The notes under the pieces are model-generated. The model saw only the letters and a list, made by a program, of their open reading frames with translations, was not told the DNA's origin and ran no database searches. From positions 124,001 through 188,000 of the forward strand of contig NZ_VXLC01000010.1 of the NCBI RefSeq assembly GCF_008704205.1: a stretch of DNA of 64,000 nt, given 5' to 3'. The first letter of the stretch is position 1, and the number at the start of each line of letters is the position of its first letter. A program made the position numbers and the translations under genes. Source of the stretch: Nocardia colli (GTDB lineage: Bacteria > Actinomycetota > Actinomycetes > Mycobacteriales > Mycobacteriaceae). Shown piece by piece: positions 8,546 to 17,892 of this stretch.

Positions 8546-9871
8546 GTGCAGGAGGATGGGGGTGGGGTTGCGGGGTGGTGGCATCCGTTGACGCGCATCG
8601 GGTTTCGGTTCGGGGTGGGTTATTTCGGGGGGATCGGGGTGGCGGGGGTGTTGGGGCTGGTGCCGATTTTGCTGGCGGGGGTGGGGGTCGAGACGGGCTC
8701 GGTGTTGCATTTGTCGAGTTTGGTGCGGCCGCCTATTGAATGGACTGCTGCGCATGTGCTGGGTTTGCGGGTTACCAGTGCGCAGGTGGGGAGTGACAGT
8801 GCGTTTCAGTGGACCGGGCTGTTTTTGCTGGTGGTGATGTCTGGGGTGGCGACTGGGGTGTGGTCGGTGCTGGATCGTGGGCGGGTGGGGTACACGCGGC
8901 TGTTCGCTTGGACGCAGTTGTATCTGCGGTTTGTGCTGGCGTTGGCGATGTTCTATTTCGGGATGGCGAAAGCGATTCCGACGCAGATGCCGTTCGTGCT
9001 GAATCGGCTGGTGGAGCCCTACGGGAATTTCAGTCCGGAGGGGGTGTTGTGGTCGCAGGTCAGTGTTTCGCAGCCGTATGAAATCGCGCTGGGCGCAGCG
9101 GAATTGCTGGCGGGGGTGTTGTTGCTGGTGCCGCGGGCGACGGCGGCGGGAGCGCTGTTGTGCGCGGTGGATATGACGCAGGTGTTTCTGCTGAATATGA
9201 CCTATGACATCCGGCTGAAGACGGTGTCGTCGCAGTTCCTGCTGCTGAGCCTGTTCCTGCTGGCACCCTATGCGCGCCGGTTGTTTGCGGCACTGTTCGA
9301 CGGCAACCCCGGGCCCGCGATCCGGACCGTGCCGCTGTTCGGTTCCGCGCGGGCCAATCGGATCGCGCTGGCGGCGCAGCTGGCGGTGGGTCTGGGCCTG
9401 CTCGGCGTGTTCGGTGCGCAGAACTGGCAGCAGTGGTCGAAGGAGACTCCCGACCTCTACGGCATCTACCGGGTGGACGGCTTCTCCTCCGAGGGTTATG
9501 CCCGCGACCCGCTGCTCACCGACGAATTACGGTGGCGCCGAGTGGTTATCGACCGTCCGTTCCACGTCTCGGATCCGATGGTGCTCACCATTCAGCACAT
9601 GGACGACTCGTTCGAGGTGTACGGCGGCACCATCGATCCGAAGCGGCACATCATCGACCTGCACCACCGCATCGCTCTGGGCACCTTCGAGGAAACCCCG
9701 GTCCGGGTGCGGCTCACCTACTGGTGGCCGGCCCCCGGCCGCATGGTCATCGACGCGAACGACTACGCCGGTCACCGTATCCATACCTTCTTCACCGAGG
9801 TCGACCCGAAGTCCTTTCCGTTGCTCGAACGCGGTTTCAGCTGGGTGCAGGAACAGCCCTACAACCGGTGA
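8546..9871 (+). CDS. Polytopic membrane protein, DoxX/HTTM-like
   Basis: About 441 aa with roughly seven membrane helices, including LYLRFVLALAMFYFGMAKAI, which resembles DoxX-type quinone or redox-linked membrane proteins, followed by a soluble C-terminal region of about 130 residues rich in tryptophan and charged residues. GGGGAGG ends 7 nt before the GTG at 8546, deciding the start over GTG 8543 and the upstream ATG region. The first 750 bp use G-ending codons almost exclusively and read as strongly G-rich on this strand, while the last 550 bp use C-ending codons like the neighbours. Function unknown. Confidence 0.72.
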   Translation: MQEDGGGVAGWWHPLTRIGFRFGVGYFGGIGVAGVLGLVPILLAGVGVETGSVLHLSSLVRPPIEWTAAHVLGLRVTSAQVGSDSAFQWTGLFLLVVMSGVATGVWSVLDRGRVGYTRLFAWTQLYLRFVLALAMFYFGMAKAIPTQMPFVLNRLVEPYGNFSPEGVLWSQVSVSQPYEIALGAAELLAGVLLLVPRATAAGALLCAVDMTQVFLLNMTYDIRLKTVSSQFLLLSLFLLAPYARRLFAALFDGNPGPAIRTVPLFGSARANRIALAAQLAVGLGLLGVFGAQNWQQWSKETPDLYGIYRVDGFSSEGYARDPLLTDELRWRRVVIDRPFHVSDPMVLTIQHMDDSFEVYGGTIDPKRHIIDLHHRIALGTFEETPVRVRLTYWWPAPGRMVIDANDYAGHRIHTFFTEVDPKSFPLLERGFSWVQEQPYNR

Positions 9872-9878
9872 ACGAAAA

Positions 9879-9915
9879 GGGTGGTCCGAACGCCGCTTCG
9901 GCGTTCGGACCACCC
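9879..9915. terminator. Bidirectional terminator
   Basis: Perfect 17-bp inverted repeat (9879-9895 with 9899-9915) with a CTT loop, preceded by AAAA and lying between two convergent genes; it can serve both. Confidence 0.85.
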
Positions 9916-9933
9916 TGGTTCCGATCGACGGAC

Positions 9934-10359
9934 TCAGTCGGGAACGTTGGCGCCGTAGCCGAGGTCGCGCAACGCCTGCTTGATCTTGGTCTGCGCCTCG
10001 TCCATGGACTCGGGGCTCGGGTCGGTGTCGGCGCCGGAGATGTCGAAGTCACCCATGGTGAACGCCGGGAAGACGTGCACGTGCAGGTGCGGCACCTCGA
10101 GCCCGGCGATCAGCAGACCCGCGCGCGGCGCGTCCCAGGCGGCGCGCACGGCCTGGCCGATCTTCTGTGCGACGACGTTCAACCGGGCGAAGGTGTCCGC
10201 GTCGATGTCCTGCCACTGATCGATCTCCTTGCGGGGCACCACGAGGGTGTGCCCGGTGGTGACCGGTGCGATGGTGAGGAAACCGACGAATTCGTCGTCC
10301 TCCCAGACGAATCGGCCCGGAAGCTGTCCGGCGATGATCGCGCTGAATACAGAAGCCAT
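9934..10359 (-). CDS. HIT-family nucleotide hydrolase/transferase
   Basis: A 141-aa member of the histidine triad superfamily, which acts on nucleoside phosphoramidates or dinucleoside polyphosphates. It starts MASVFSAIIAGQLPGRF, has the GHTLVVPRKEI segment, and the triad PHLHVHVFP near residue 95. The ATG at 10359 gives the usual length. It corresponds in place and sequence to the HIT gene that follows phoPR in M. tuberculosis (Rv0759c), although here accessory DNA separates it from phoPR. Confidence 0.9.
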   Translation of the reverse strand: MASVFSAIIAGQLPGRFVWEDDEFVGFLTIAPVTTGHTLVVPRKEIDQWQDIDADTFARLNVVAQKIGQAVRAAWDAPRAGLLIAGLEVPHLHVHVFPAFTMGDFDISGADTDPSPESMDEAQTKIKQALRDLGYGANVPD

Positions 10360-10432
10360 GCCCCGCAGGCTACGCGCCGCGGGTTGCGGTGGCCCGCTGG
10401 TATCGGCGGCGTCGTGGTGTTGCGCGAGAGCG

Positions 10433-10478
10433 AAACTGTGTCTATCGTACACGTATAAGTTTCCATTGGACACAGTTT
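10433..10478. promoter_or_regulatory. Inverted-repeat operator/promoter region
   Basis: AAACTGTGTC at 10433-10442 is repeated as an exact inverted copy at 10469-10478, with TATCGTACACGTATAAG between them. The site lies upstream of the hydrolase gene at 10490 and 74 bp before the divergent HIT gene, and looks like a regulator binding site around a promoter. Confidence 0.5.
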
Positions 10479-10489
10479 AGGAACCCGGC

Positions 10490-11563
10490 ATGATCACGCT
10501 CGCGCTCGCCACCGCCGCCACAGTTTCCGCCGCCCCCGCCGGCCTGCTCGCCCATCGCCAGCTGCGCCGCCGCCGGGCCGCGGCCGAACTCCGGATCGAC
10601 ACCCCGAACGGCATCGCCGAGTCCGGCTTCGTGCGCATCGGCGGCATCGACCAGTGGATCGAGATCCGCGGCGAGGACCTGGCCAACCCGGTGCTGCTGG
10701 AGCTGCACGGCGGTCCGGGCGTCACCAATACCTACTTCGCCAACCGAACCCGGGCCTGGGAACGGCACTTCACCATCGTCCGCTGGGATATGCGCGGCAC
10801 CGGGAAGACGTTCGGCCACGGCGAGCAGGGCGCGGTCACCTTCGACCAATTGCTCACCGACGCAGTGGAAGTCACCCGCTACGTGCACGAGCGACTGTCC
10901 ACGGACAAGGTGGTGTTGCTCGCCAACTCCTTCGGCTCGGTGTTCGGACTCCGGCTGGCCCGCAAGCACCCCGAGCTGTACTCCGCCTACGTCGGCACCG
11001 ATCAGAACATCGCCGGCAGCGAGCGTGACGACATCGCGTTCCACGCGGTGGTGCGCCGGCTGCGTTCGGGCGGCAAGCGTTCCGCCGCGGCGAAGCTGGA
11101 GCGGATCGGCCCGGACCCCACCACCTGGACCGCCGCCGACTGGGGGCTGCACGCCAAGCTGGTGGCCAGCGTCGACCCGTTCATCGCCGCCATGATCAAG
11201 AAAATGCTCCTGCCCGCGATGTGGTTCTCGCCGCAGCATCGGCTGCGCGACCTGAAGACGGGCGCGGACGGCATGAAGTTCTCCGAGCGGATCGGCGTCG
11301 AGTCCGTGCAGTTCGACGCGTGGCGCGACGGCACGCGATTCGAGTTGCCGTTCTTCATCTTTCAGGGCGAGCACGACAGCCTGACGCCCGTCGCCCGCGC
11401 CCGCCGCTACTTCGACGACGTGCAGGCGCCGCACAAGGAGTTCGCGCTGATCACCGACGCGACGCACTTCGCGTCGTTCTGGCAGCCCGCGCAGTTTCTC
11501 GAGCTGCTGCTGACCAAGGTGCGTCCGCTGGTCACCGACGCGGAACACCGCGCCGAGGCCTGA
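10490..11563 (+). CDS. Alpha/beta hydrolase, proline iminopeptidase-like (S33)
   Basis: A 357-aa hydrolase. A hydrophobic N-terminus (ATAATVSAAPAGLLA followed by basic residues) may be a signal anchor. The oxyanion motif LELHGGPGVTN is that of S33 proline iminopeptidases, followed by VRWDMRGTGKT, the nucleophile elbow LLANSFGSVFG (serine in NSFGS, where most members have GGSWG), and a late histidine in TDATHFASFW. The ATG at 10490 has AGGA 8 nt upstream. A paired inverted repeat precedes it. Peptidase or esterase activity is possible; substrate unknown. Confidence 0.82.
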   Translation: MITLALATAATVSAAPAGLLAHRQLRRRRAAAELRIDTPNGIAESGFVRIGGIDQWIEIRGEDLANPVLLELHGGPGVTNTYFANRTRAWERHFTIVRWDMRGTGKTFGHGEQGAVTFDQLLTDAVEVTRYVHERLSTDKVVLLANSFGSVFGLRLARKHPELYSAYVGTDQNIAGSERDDIAFHAVVRRLRSGGKRSAAAKLERIGPDPTTWTAADWGLHAKLVASVDPFIAAMIKKMLLPAMWFSPQHRLRDLKTGADGMKFSERIGVESVQFDAWRDGTRFELPFFIFQGEHDSLTPVARARRYFDDVQAPHKEFALITDATHFASFWQPAQFLELLLTKVRPLVTDAEHRAEA

Positions 11564-11567
11564 GCGG

Positions 11568-11945
11568 CTACACCGCGACGAAATGCGACAGGATGCCCTG
11601 CACCTCGTAGATGTCGACCTGACGGTTGAACCGCTTCTGCAACGGCTCGTGGCTGCCGGAGATCCAGATGTAGAGCTCGGCGTCCAGGTCGAAGGTGCCC
11701 GCGGTCTCCACCGAGAAGTGGGTGATCGAGCGGTAGAGAATGCTGTGATAACTGACCTTGCGGCCGGTCATGCCCTGCTTGTCGACCAGGATCAGGCGCC
11801 GGTTGGTGAACAGGATGGCATCGCGAACCAGCAGATACGCGGCATAGACCTGCTCGCCGTCGCCCATCAGTTTCGCGTACTCCTGTTGCGCCCGGCCGGG
11901 ATCGATCCGTCCGGCATTGCCCATCAGTCCGTCGATCAGACCCAT
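11568..11945 (-). CDS. Bacterial PH-domain protein
   Basis: A 125-aa cytosolic protein beginning MGLIDGLMGNAG. Residues about 15-125 fit the bacterial pleckstrin-homology domain (LLVRDAILFTNRRLILVDKQ, VSYHSILYRSITHFSVE, FDLDAELYIWI), a beta-barrel-plus-helix fold that is usually found in proteins of unknown role. Start taken at the ATG at 11945 with AAGGA upstream; 5 bp separate its stop from the convergent hydrolase stop. Confidence 0.82.
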   Translation of the reverse strand: MGLIDGLMGNAGRIDPGRAQQEYAKLMGDGEQVYAAYLLVRDAILFTNRRLILVDKQGMTGRKVSYHSILYRSITHFSVETAGTFDLDAELYIWISGSHEPLQKRFNRQVDIYEVQGILSHFVAV

Positions 11946-12104
11946 CGTGTGCACATCCTTCGCGCGGTGTGGGTGCGTGGCCCGGATGCGGTCTGCCCGA
12001 ACCATCCCTTTCCATCATCCATGTCGCGAGACCGATATTCGATGGTCGACTGCTGTTCATGAGTGAGCGCAGCGCGCCGCGGGCCTTCACCTAAGCTGTC
12101 TGCC

Positions 12105-13382
12105 GTGCGCGTACTCGTCATCGGTTCCGGAGCCCGTGAACATGCCCTCGTCCTGGCTCTGCGCCGCGACCCCGCGGTCAGCGCGATCGTCGCCGCGCCG
12201 GGCAACGCGGGTATCGCGCAGCACGCGACGACCAGGCCGGTCGATCCGTGCTCCGCGGAAGCGGTGGTCGCGCTGGCCACCGAGGCGGCCGCCGACCTCG
12301 TCGTGATCGGGCCCGAGGTGCCGCTGGTGCTCGGCGTCGCCGACGCGGTGCGGGCCGCCGGGTTCGCCTGCTTCGGACCGTCCGCCGCGGCCGCGCGGAT
12401 CGAGGGCTCGAAGGCCTTCGCCAAGGACGTGATGGCGGTCGCGGGCGTGCGGACCGCGCACAGCGAGATCGTGGACACCCCGGCCGACCTCGATGCCGCG
12501 CTGAGCCGGTTCGGGCCGACCTGGGTGGTGAAGGACGACGGGCTCGCCGCGGGCAAGGGCGTGGTGGTGACCGCCGACCGTTCCGCGGCCCGCGATCACG
12601 GTGCCGAGCTGCTGGAGCAGGGACATCCGGTGCTGCTCGAGTCGTTCCTGGACGGGCCGGAGGTTTCGCTGTTCTGCCTGGTCGACGGGGAGACGGTGGT
12701 GCCGTTGCTGCCCGCGCAGGATCACAAGCGAGTCGGCGACGGAGACACCGGACCGAACACCGGCGGCATGGGCGCGTACACGCCGCTGCCGTGGCTGTCC
12801 GACGAAGCGGTGACCGCGATCGTCGAGGACGTGGTGAAACCCGTTGCCGCCGAACTGGTTCGCCGCGACTGCGCGTTCTCCGGACTGCTGTACGCCGGCC
12901 TCGCGATGGGTGCCGCCGGACCCGCCGTGGTCGAATTCAATTGCCGCTTCGGCGATCCCGAAACTCAGGCCGTGCTCGCGCTGCTGGAAAGCCCGCTGGC
13001 CGAACTGCTCAACGCCACCGCGACCGGCACGCTGGCCGAGGTCGACCCGCCGCGCTGGCGCGACGGTTCCGCGATCACCGTGGTGATCGCCGCCGAGAAC
13101 TACCCGGGCCGCCCGCGCATCGGTGATGTCATCACCGGCGCGGGCGACGGCGCGGTCGACGACTCCGCCGCGGTGCTGCACGCCGGAACCGCGCTGCGCG
13201 AAGACGGCGCCCTGGTCTCCGCGGGCGGCCGCGTGCTCAACGTGGTCGGCGTCGGCGCGGACCTCGCCGAGGCCCGCACCAACGCCTACGCGCGCATCCC
13301 GTCGATCAAGCTGCCGGGCAGCCACTACCGCACCGACATCGGCCTCGCCGCGGTCGAGGACCGTATCGCCGTCCCTAGCTGA
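12105..13382 (+). CDS. purD: Phosphoribosylamine-glycine ligase (GAR synthetase)
   Basis: Second step of de novo purine synthesis: joins glycine to phosphoribosylamine using ATP. The 425-aa ATP-grasp enzyme starts VRVLVIGSGAREHAL and includes GPEVPLVLGVADA, DDGLAAGKGVVV (ATP-binding), PLLPAQDHKR, GPNTGGMGAY and the metal-ligand region VEFNCRFGDPE. GTG at 12105 is preceded by TAAGCT at 12092-12097 with a 7-bp spacer and no ribosome site, so the mRNA is probably leaderless. Its last 8 bp overlap the convergent peptidase gene. Confidence 0.96.
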   Translation: MRVLVIGSGAREHALVLALRRDPAVSAIVAAPGNAGIAQHATTRPVDPCSAEAVVALATEAAADLVVIGPEVPLVLGVADAVRAAGFACFGPSAAAARIEGSKAFAKDVMAVAGVRTAHSEIVDTPADLDAALSRFGPTWVVKDDGLAAGKGVVVTADRSAARDHGAELLEQGHPVLLESFLDGPEVSLFCLVDGETVVPLLPAQDHKRVGDGDTGPNTGGMGAYTPLPWLSDEAVTAIVEDVVKPVAAELVRRDCAFSGLLYAGLAMGAAGPAVVEFNCRFGDPETQAVLALLESPLAELLNATATGTLAEVDPPRWRDGSAITVVIAAENYPGRPRIGDVITGAGDGAVDDSAAVLHAGTALREDGALVSAGGRVLNVVGVGADLAEARTNAYARIPSIKLPGSHYRTDIGLAAVEDRIAVPS

Positions 13383-14364
13383 AGGTGAGCCCGTGCAGGG
13401 CCAGCCACGGCTGCGGGTCGATGTGCTGCCCGCCCACGATCACCTCGAAGTGCAGGTGCGGGCCGGTGGAATCGCCGCGGTTGCCGACGCGGGCGATCTG
13501 CATGCCGGCCGGGACGCGTTCGCCGCGGGAGACGAAGAAGTCGTACATGTGGCCGTACACGGTGATGGTGCCGTCGTCGTGCCGGATCCGCACCCATAGC
13601 CCGAAGCCCTGGGCCGGGCCCGCGTCGATGACGGTGCCGTCGGCGACCGCGTAGATCGGCGTGCCGATCGGCGCCGCGATGTCGATGCCCGCGTGGAAAG
13701 TGCCCCAGCGGGAACCGAATCCGGAGGTGAAGGTGCCGCGGGCGGGCATAACGAAGCCGCCGATGCTGGGCAGGATCGCGCCCGGCGTGGTGGTCGAGGT
13801 GTTGCCGCCCATCCACGGTTGCCATTCACCGGCGGCCGCCGCGGCCGCTTCGGCCTTGGCCCGTTCCAGCGTGGCGCGGGCGGCGGCCGCGACCACCGCC
13901 TGTTCGCGCAGGCGTTCACCGTTGTCGATGGCGTTCAGGAGCCGGCGCACCGACGGCGGCGTGGCCTGCACCTGCAAGGGATAGGCCACCGCGACGCGCT
14001 GGGCGTGGTCCGGGTCCGGCGTGCGATCGCTGATCACGCCCGCGAACGAGGCGTCGCCCGCGGCGAAGACGGCCGTGACCGCGAGCGCGGCCAGCAGCAC
14101 TCGATGTTTGCGCAGCAGGGCGAGGATCTTGTCGCGGTCGGGGCGTTTGTCCCACCGGTCGCGCAGCTCGGAGCGCCGCTGCCACAGTTCCCGCGGATCG
14201 GGGCGGCGTCGCAGGAGTTCCTGGACGTTGCGCCGATCGAGCAGGACCCGCAGGCCGCGCGCCGGTCGTTCCCGGAGCCGGGCGCGCCAGTCCGGCGGAA
14301 TGACCCCGATGCCACCCACTCCGCGCACCCGGTCGAGCCCAGCTCGTCGAGCATCCTCGAGCAT
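13375..14364 (-). CDS. LytM/M23 metallopeptidase with membrane anchor
   Basis: Cell-wall-facing peptidase-type protein of 329 aa: a long basic cytoplasmic N-terminus (about 85 residues), one membrane helix (VLLAALAVTAVFAAG), a helical stalk (ATLERAKAEAAAAAAG) and an M23 domain with FTSGFGSRWG, FHAGIDIAA (metal ligands H and D), YGHMYDF and the catalytic STGPHLHFEV. All zinc-site residues appear intact. The ATG at 14364 is chosen because TATGGT lies 7 bp upstream (leaderless pattern); ATG 14376 and GTG 14400 are alternatives. It likely cuts or senses peptidoglycan cross-links. Convergent overlap with purD. Confidence 0.85.
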   Translation of the reverse strand: MLEDARRAGLDRVRGVGGIGVIPPDWRARLRERPARGLRVLLDRRNVQELLRRRPDPRELWQRRSELRDRWDKRPDRDKILALLRKHRVLLAALAVTAVFAAGDASFAGVISDRTPDPDHAQRVAVAYPLQVQATPPSVRRLLNAIDNGERLREQAVVAAAARATLERAKAEAAAAAAGEWQPWMGGNTSTTTPGAILPSIGGFVMPARGTFTSGFGSRWGTFHAGIDIAAPIGTPIYAVADGTVIDAGPAQGFGLWVRIRHDDGTITVYGHMYDFFVSRGERVPAGMQIARVGNRGDSTGPHLHFEVIVGGQHIDPQPWLALHGLTFS

Positions 14365-14463
14365 CAAGCCGACCATAACCCGGGCGGGAGTGGCGCGCAC
14401 GACCAGGTGGAAAGGCGAGCGTCAGCGCCGTGTCGGGATGCGACACCGTCTACCGTCTGACGG

Positions 14464-15627
14464 GTGTCCAGAGAATCTCGCCGGTCGACCATTCCACCTT
14501 TCTACGTGATGGACGTCTGGAAAGCTGCCGCGCAACGGGCCAGGACGCACGGCGATGTGCTCGTGCTGGCCGCCGGACAGCCGTCGACGCCCGCGCCCGC
14601 ACCGGTGCTGCGCGCGACGAAGGCCGCGATCGAATCCGAATTGCTCGGCTACACCGAGACTTTCGGTATCCTGCCGTTGCGCGAGGCGATCGCCGGGCAT
14701 CACACCGAGACCTATGGCTACGCCGTGGACCCGGACGACGTGGTGGTCACGACCGGTTCGTCGGGCGCGTTCTCGCTGATTTTCCTGGCCGCCTTCGACC
14801 CCGGCGACACGGTGGTCGTCGCCCGTCCCGGTTATCCCGCCTACCGGAACACGCTCACCGCGCTCGGTTGCCGGGTGGTGGAGCTGGATTGCGGCGCGGA
14901 GACCAGGTTTCAGCCGACGGTCGCCATGCTGGACGCGTTGCCCGAACCCCCGGCCGGGCTGGTGGTCGCGAGCCCGGCGAACCCGACCGGCACCATGATC
15001 GCCCCCGCCGAACTGGCCGCCCTCGCCCGCTGGTGCGACGACCACGCCACCCTGCTCATCTCCGACGAGATCTACCACGGCATCACCTACGCCAGCTCCG
15101 ACACCGCGACCTCCTCGTCCTGGGAGACCTCGCGCGAATCGGTCGTCATCGGCTCGGTGTCCAAATACTTCTCGATGACCGGCTGGCGGCTCGGCTGGAT
15201 GTTGGCGCCCAGCGGATTACGTCCCGCGCTGCAACGACTCGCCTCCAATCTCACCGTGTGCCCGCCCGCGATCTCGCAGTACGCGGCGCTGCACGCGTTC
15301 GGCGCGGAGGCCAAGGCCGAGCTCGACGGCCACGTGCGCCGCTACGCGATCAACCGGCAGCTGCTGCTGGACGGTCTGCCGAAGATCGGCATCACCGACC
15401 TGGCCCCGGCCGACGGCGCCTTCTACGCGTACGCGGATATCGGCCATCTCACCGATGACGCGCGCGTCTGGTGCGCGGACGTGCTAGACAACACCGGTGT
15501 CGCGCTCGCACCGGGCATCGACTTCGACACGGTGCACGGAAATCGGACAGTTCGGTTCTCCTTCGCGGGAGCCACCGCGGACATCGAGCAGGCCCTGGTT
15601 CGTCTAGGGCACTATCTGGGTGTTTGA
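14464..15627 (+). CDS. PLP-dependent aminotransferase, class I
   Basis: Cytosolic fold-type I aminotransferase of 387 aa. It has the substrate-entry region VLAAGQPSTPAP, the LLGYTETFGILPLREAI segment, SPANPTGTMI, SDEIYHGITY, the PLP lysine in SVSKYFSMTGWRLGW, and the C-terminal arginine in RTVRFSFAG. This fits aspartate/aromatic-type aminotransferases (AspB-like); the donor and acceptor cannot be fixed from sequence. GTG at 14464 follows TACCGT with a 7-bp spacer, mirroring the divergent peptidase promoter 100 bp away. Confidence 0.88.
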   Translation: MSRESRRSTIPPFYVMDVWKAAAQRARTHGDVLVLAAGQPSTPAPAPVLRATKAAIESELLGYTETFGILPLREAIAGHHTETYGYAVDPDDVVVTTGSSGAFSLIFLAAFDPGDTVVVARPGYPAYRNTLTALGCRVVELDCGAETRFQPTVAMLDALPEPPAGLVVASPANPTGTMIAPAELAALARWCDDHATLLISDEIYHGITYASSDTATSSSWETSRESVVIGSVSKYFSMTGWRLGWMLAPSGLRPALQRLASNLTVCPPAISQYAALHAFGAEAKAELDGHVRRYAINRQLLLDGLPKIGITDLAPADGAFYAYADIGHLTDDARVWCADVLDNTGVALAPGIDFDTVHGNRTVRFSFAGATADIEQALVRLGHYLGV

Positions 15628-15755
15628 TCGTCGTGTCCGGCAACAACTTTCCGCAGTTCGGCACCGTGGCCGCGCGGATACGGTAAAACATCGATGGTTG
15701 CTTTTCCTCGCTGATTTCCCCTGGAAGAACTGATGACGACTGGCACGATGGCACG

Positions 15756-16400
15756 GTGATCACCGCGACGACCCCGAAAGGCGAACGGCGTCGCCAGGCT
15801 TTGGTAGCTGCTGCCGCCGAGTTGTTGCTCGAAGGCGGGTTCGAGGCGGTGCGACACCGATCGGTCGCGACCCGCGCTGATCTTCCGCTGGCGTCGACCA
15901 CCTACTACTTCGAATCACTGGAAGATCTGATCGCGCGCGCGGTCGAATTCAGCGGCAACGTGGAACTCGACGCGATGCGCCGCCGCGTCGGCGAGGTGAG
16001 CCACCGCCGCCGCGGCGCCGAGGCGACCGTCGATCTGGTGCTCGATCTCTTGGTCGGCGTCGACGGGCACTGGCACGACGAGGGTGCGCGCGGGCAGTTG
16101 ATCGCCCGGTACGAGCGGTCCGTCGCGTCCGCGCGGCACCCCGAGCTACGCGAAGTACAGCTACGCCTCAGAGCTCAGCTCGACGAGTTACTTGCCGATG
16201 TGCTGCGCCGCTCCGACCGATTGGTTCGTCCCGAGCAACTGCGCAGGCTGGTCGCGGTGGTCGACGGCGCGGTGGTCGCGGCCCTCACCGAATTGGAGCC
16301 CGAACCACGCCGAATGGCCCGCGGCGCCCTGCTCGAGGTGATCGACATCGTCGCCCCGGCGACGCCCCAGCAAGTGGACCGTTTCCGCGCATTAGACTGA
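15756..16400 (+). CDS. TetR-family regulator
   Basis: A 214-aa repressor-type protein. The N-terminal helix-turn-helix is clear: ERRRQALVAAAAELLLEGG, FEAVRHRSVATRADL, STTYYFESLEDLIARAV. The rest is helical and ligand-binding by family. GTG at 15756 is used; no ribosome site is visible. The purB start is 6 bp downstream and the purB -10 box lies in the end of this gene. A TetR gene also sits before purB in M. tuberculosis (Rv0775), so it is a conserved neighbour. Confidence 0.88.
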   Translation: MITATTPKGERRRQALVAAAAELLLEGGFEAVRHRSVATRADLPLASTTYYFESLEDLIARAVEFSGNVELDAMRRRVGEVSHRRRGAEATVDLVLDLLVGVDGHWHDEGARGQLIARYERSVASARHPELREVQLRLRAQLDELLADVLRRSDRLVRPEQLRRLVAVVDGAVVAALTELEPEPRRMARGALLEVIDIVAPATPQQVDRFRALD

Positions 16401-16406
16401 CCAGAC

Positions 16407-17828
16407 GTGAGCCTTGTCCCGAACGTCCTCGCCACCCGTTATGCCAGTCCGGAACTGGTGCGGCTGTGGTCGCCCGAACACAAGATCGTGCTCGAGCGGC
16501 GGCTCTGGCTGGAGGTGCTGCGGGCGCAGTCGGAGCTCGGCATCGAGCTGCCCGCGGGCGTGCTCGACGATTACGAGCGGGTGATCGACCAGGTCGACCT
16601 GGCTTCGATCGCCGAGCGCGAGCGGGTCACCCGGCACGACGTGAAGGCGCGCATCGAGGAATTCAACGCGCTCGCCGGGCACGAGCACGTGCACAAGGGC
16701 ATGACCAGCCGCGACCTCACCGAGAACGTGGAGCAGCTGCAGATCCGGCTCTCGCTCGAGCATGTGCACGCGCACGGCATCGCGATCGCGGCCCGGCTCA
16801 CCGAGCGGGCCGCCGAATATCAGACGCTGGTGATGGCGGGGCGCTCGCACAATGTCGCCGCGCAGGCCACCACGCTCGGCAAGCGGTTCGCCTCGGCCGC
16901 CGACGAACTGCTGATCGCGCTGACCCGGGTGCGCGAGCTGATCGACCGGTACCCGCTGCGCGGCATCAAGGGCCCGATGGGCACCGCCCAGGACATGCTC
17001 GACCTGCTCGGCGGCGATCCGGCCAAGCTGTCGGCGCTGGAGCAGCAGGTGGCCCGGCATCTCGGCTTCGCGACCGTGCTCACCAGCGTCGGCCAGGTGT
17101 ACCCGCGCTCGCTCGACCACGAAGTGCTCTCCGCGCTGGTCCAGGTCGGCGCCGGACCGTCGTCGTTCGCCCACACCATCCGGCTGATGGCCGGAAACGA
17201 ACTGGTCACCGAGGGCTTCCAGCCCGGCCAGGTGGGCAGCTCGGCCATGCCGCACAAGATGAACACCCGCTCCTGCGAACGGGTCAACGGCCTGCAGGTG
17301 GTGCTGCGCGGCTACGCCTCGATGGGCGCGGAACTGGCCGGCGCGCAATGGAACGAGGGCGACGTCTTCTGCTCGGTGGTGCGCCGCGTCGCGCTGCCGG
17401 ACGCCTTCTTCGCCATCGACGGCATGATGGAAACCTTCCTCACCGTGCTCGCCGAATTCGGCGCCTACCCCGCCGTCATCGCCCGCGAACTCGACCGCTA
17501 CCTCCCCTTCCTCGCCACCACCCGCATCCTCATGGCCGCGGTCCGGGCCGGCGTCGGCCGCGAAACCGCCCACGAGGTGATCAAGGAACACGCGGTAGCC
17601 GTAGCCCTGGCCATGCGCGAACAAGGCCGCGAACCCGACCTCCTCGACCGCCTCGCCGCAGACGACCGCCTCCCCCTCGACCGCCCCGCCCTGGACGCGG
17701 CGCTCGCCGACAAGTCCGCCTTCATCGGCGCCGCCGAAGCCCAGGTCTCCGACGTCATCGCCGCAGTCCAAAAACTCGTCGACCAGAACCCGGCCGCCGC
17801 GAACTACACGCCTTCGCCAATCCTGTAG
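16407..17828 (+). CDS. purB: Adenylosuccinate lyase
   Basis: Catalyses two eliminations of fumarate: SAICAR to AICAR and adenylosuccinate to AMP. The 473-aa protein belongs to the fumarase/aspartase superfamily: MTSRDLTENVEQLQ, AGRSHNVAAQATT, and the signature loop GSSAMPHKMNTRSCERV with the catalytic serine. GTG at 16407 follows TAGACT with an 8-bp spacer, again leaderless-like. The last 360 bp use nearly only C-ending codons, giving a C-rich patch. Confidence 0.95.
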   Translation: MSLVPNVLATRYASPELVRLWSPEHKIVLERRLWLEVLRAQSELGIELPAGVLDDYERVIDQVDLASIAERERVTRHDVKARIEEFNALAGHEHVHKGMTSRDLTENVEQLQIRLSLEHVHAHGIAIAARLTERAAEYQTLVMAGRSHNVAAQATTLGKRFASAADELLIALTRVRELIDRYPLRGIKGPMGTAQDMLDLLGGDPAKLSALEQQVARHLGFATVLTSVGQVYPRSLDHEVLSALVQVGAGPSSFAHTIRLMAGNELVTEGFQPGQVGSSAMPHKMNTRSCERVNGLQVVLRGYASMGAELAGAQWNEGDVFCSVVRRVALPDAFFAIDGMMETFLTVLAEFGAYPAVIARELDRYLPFLATTRILMAAVRAGVGRETAHEVIKEHAVAVALAMREQGREPDLLDRLAADDRLPLDRPALDAALADKSAFIGAAEAQVSDVIAAVQKLVDQNPAAANYTPSPIL

Positions 17829-17892
17829 CGGGAGCGGCCGTTTCGCCGCGAATTCGCTAGCAGGTGTCATAGCTGAACGGTATCGTCCCGGC

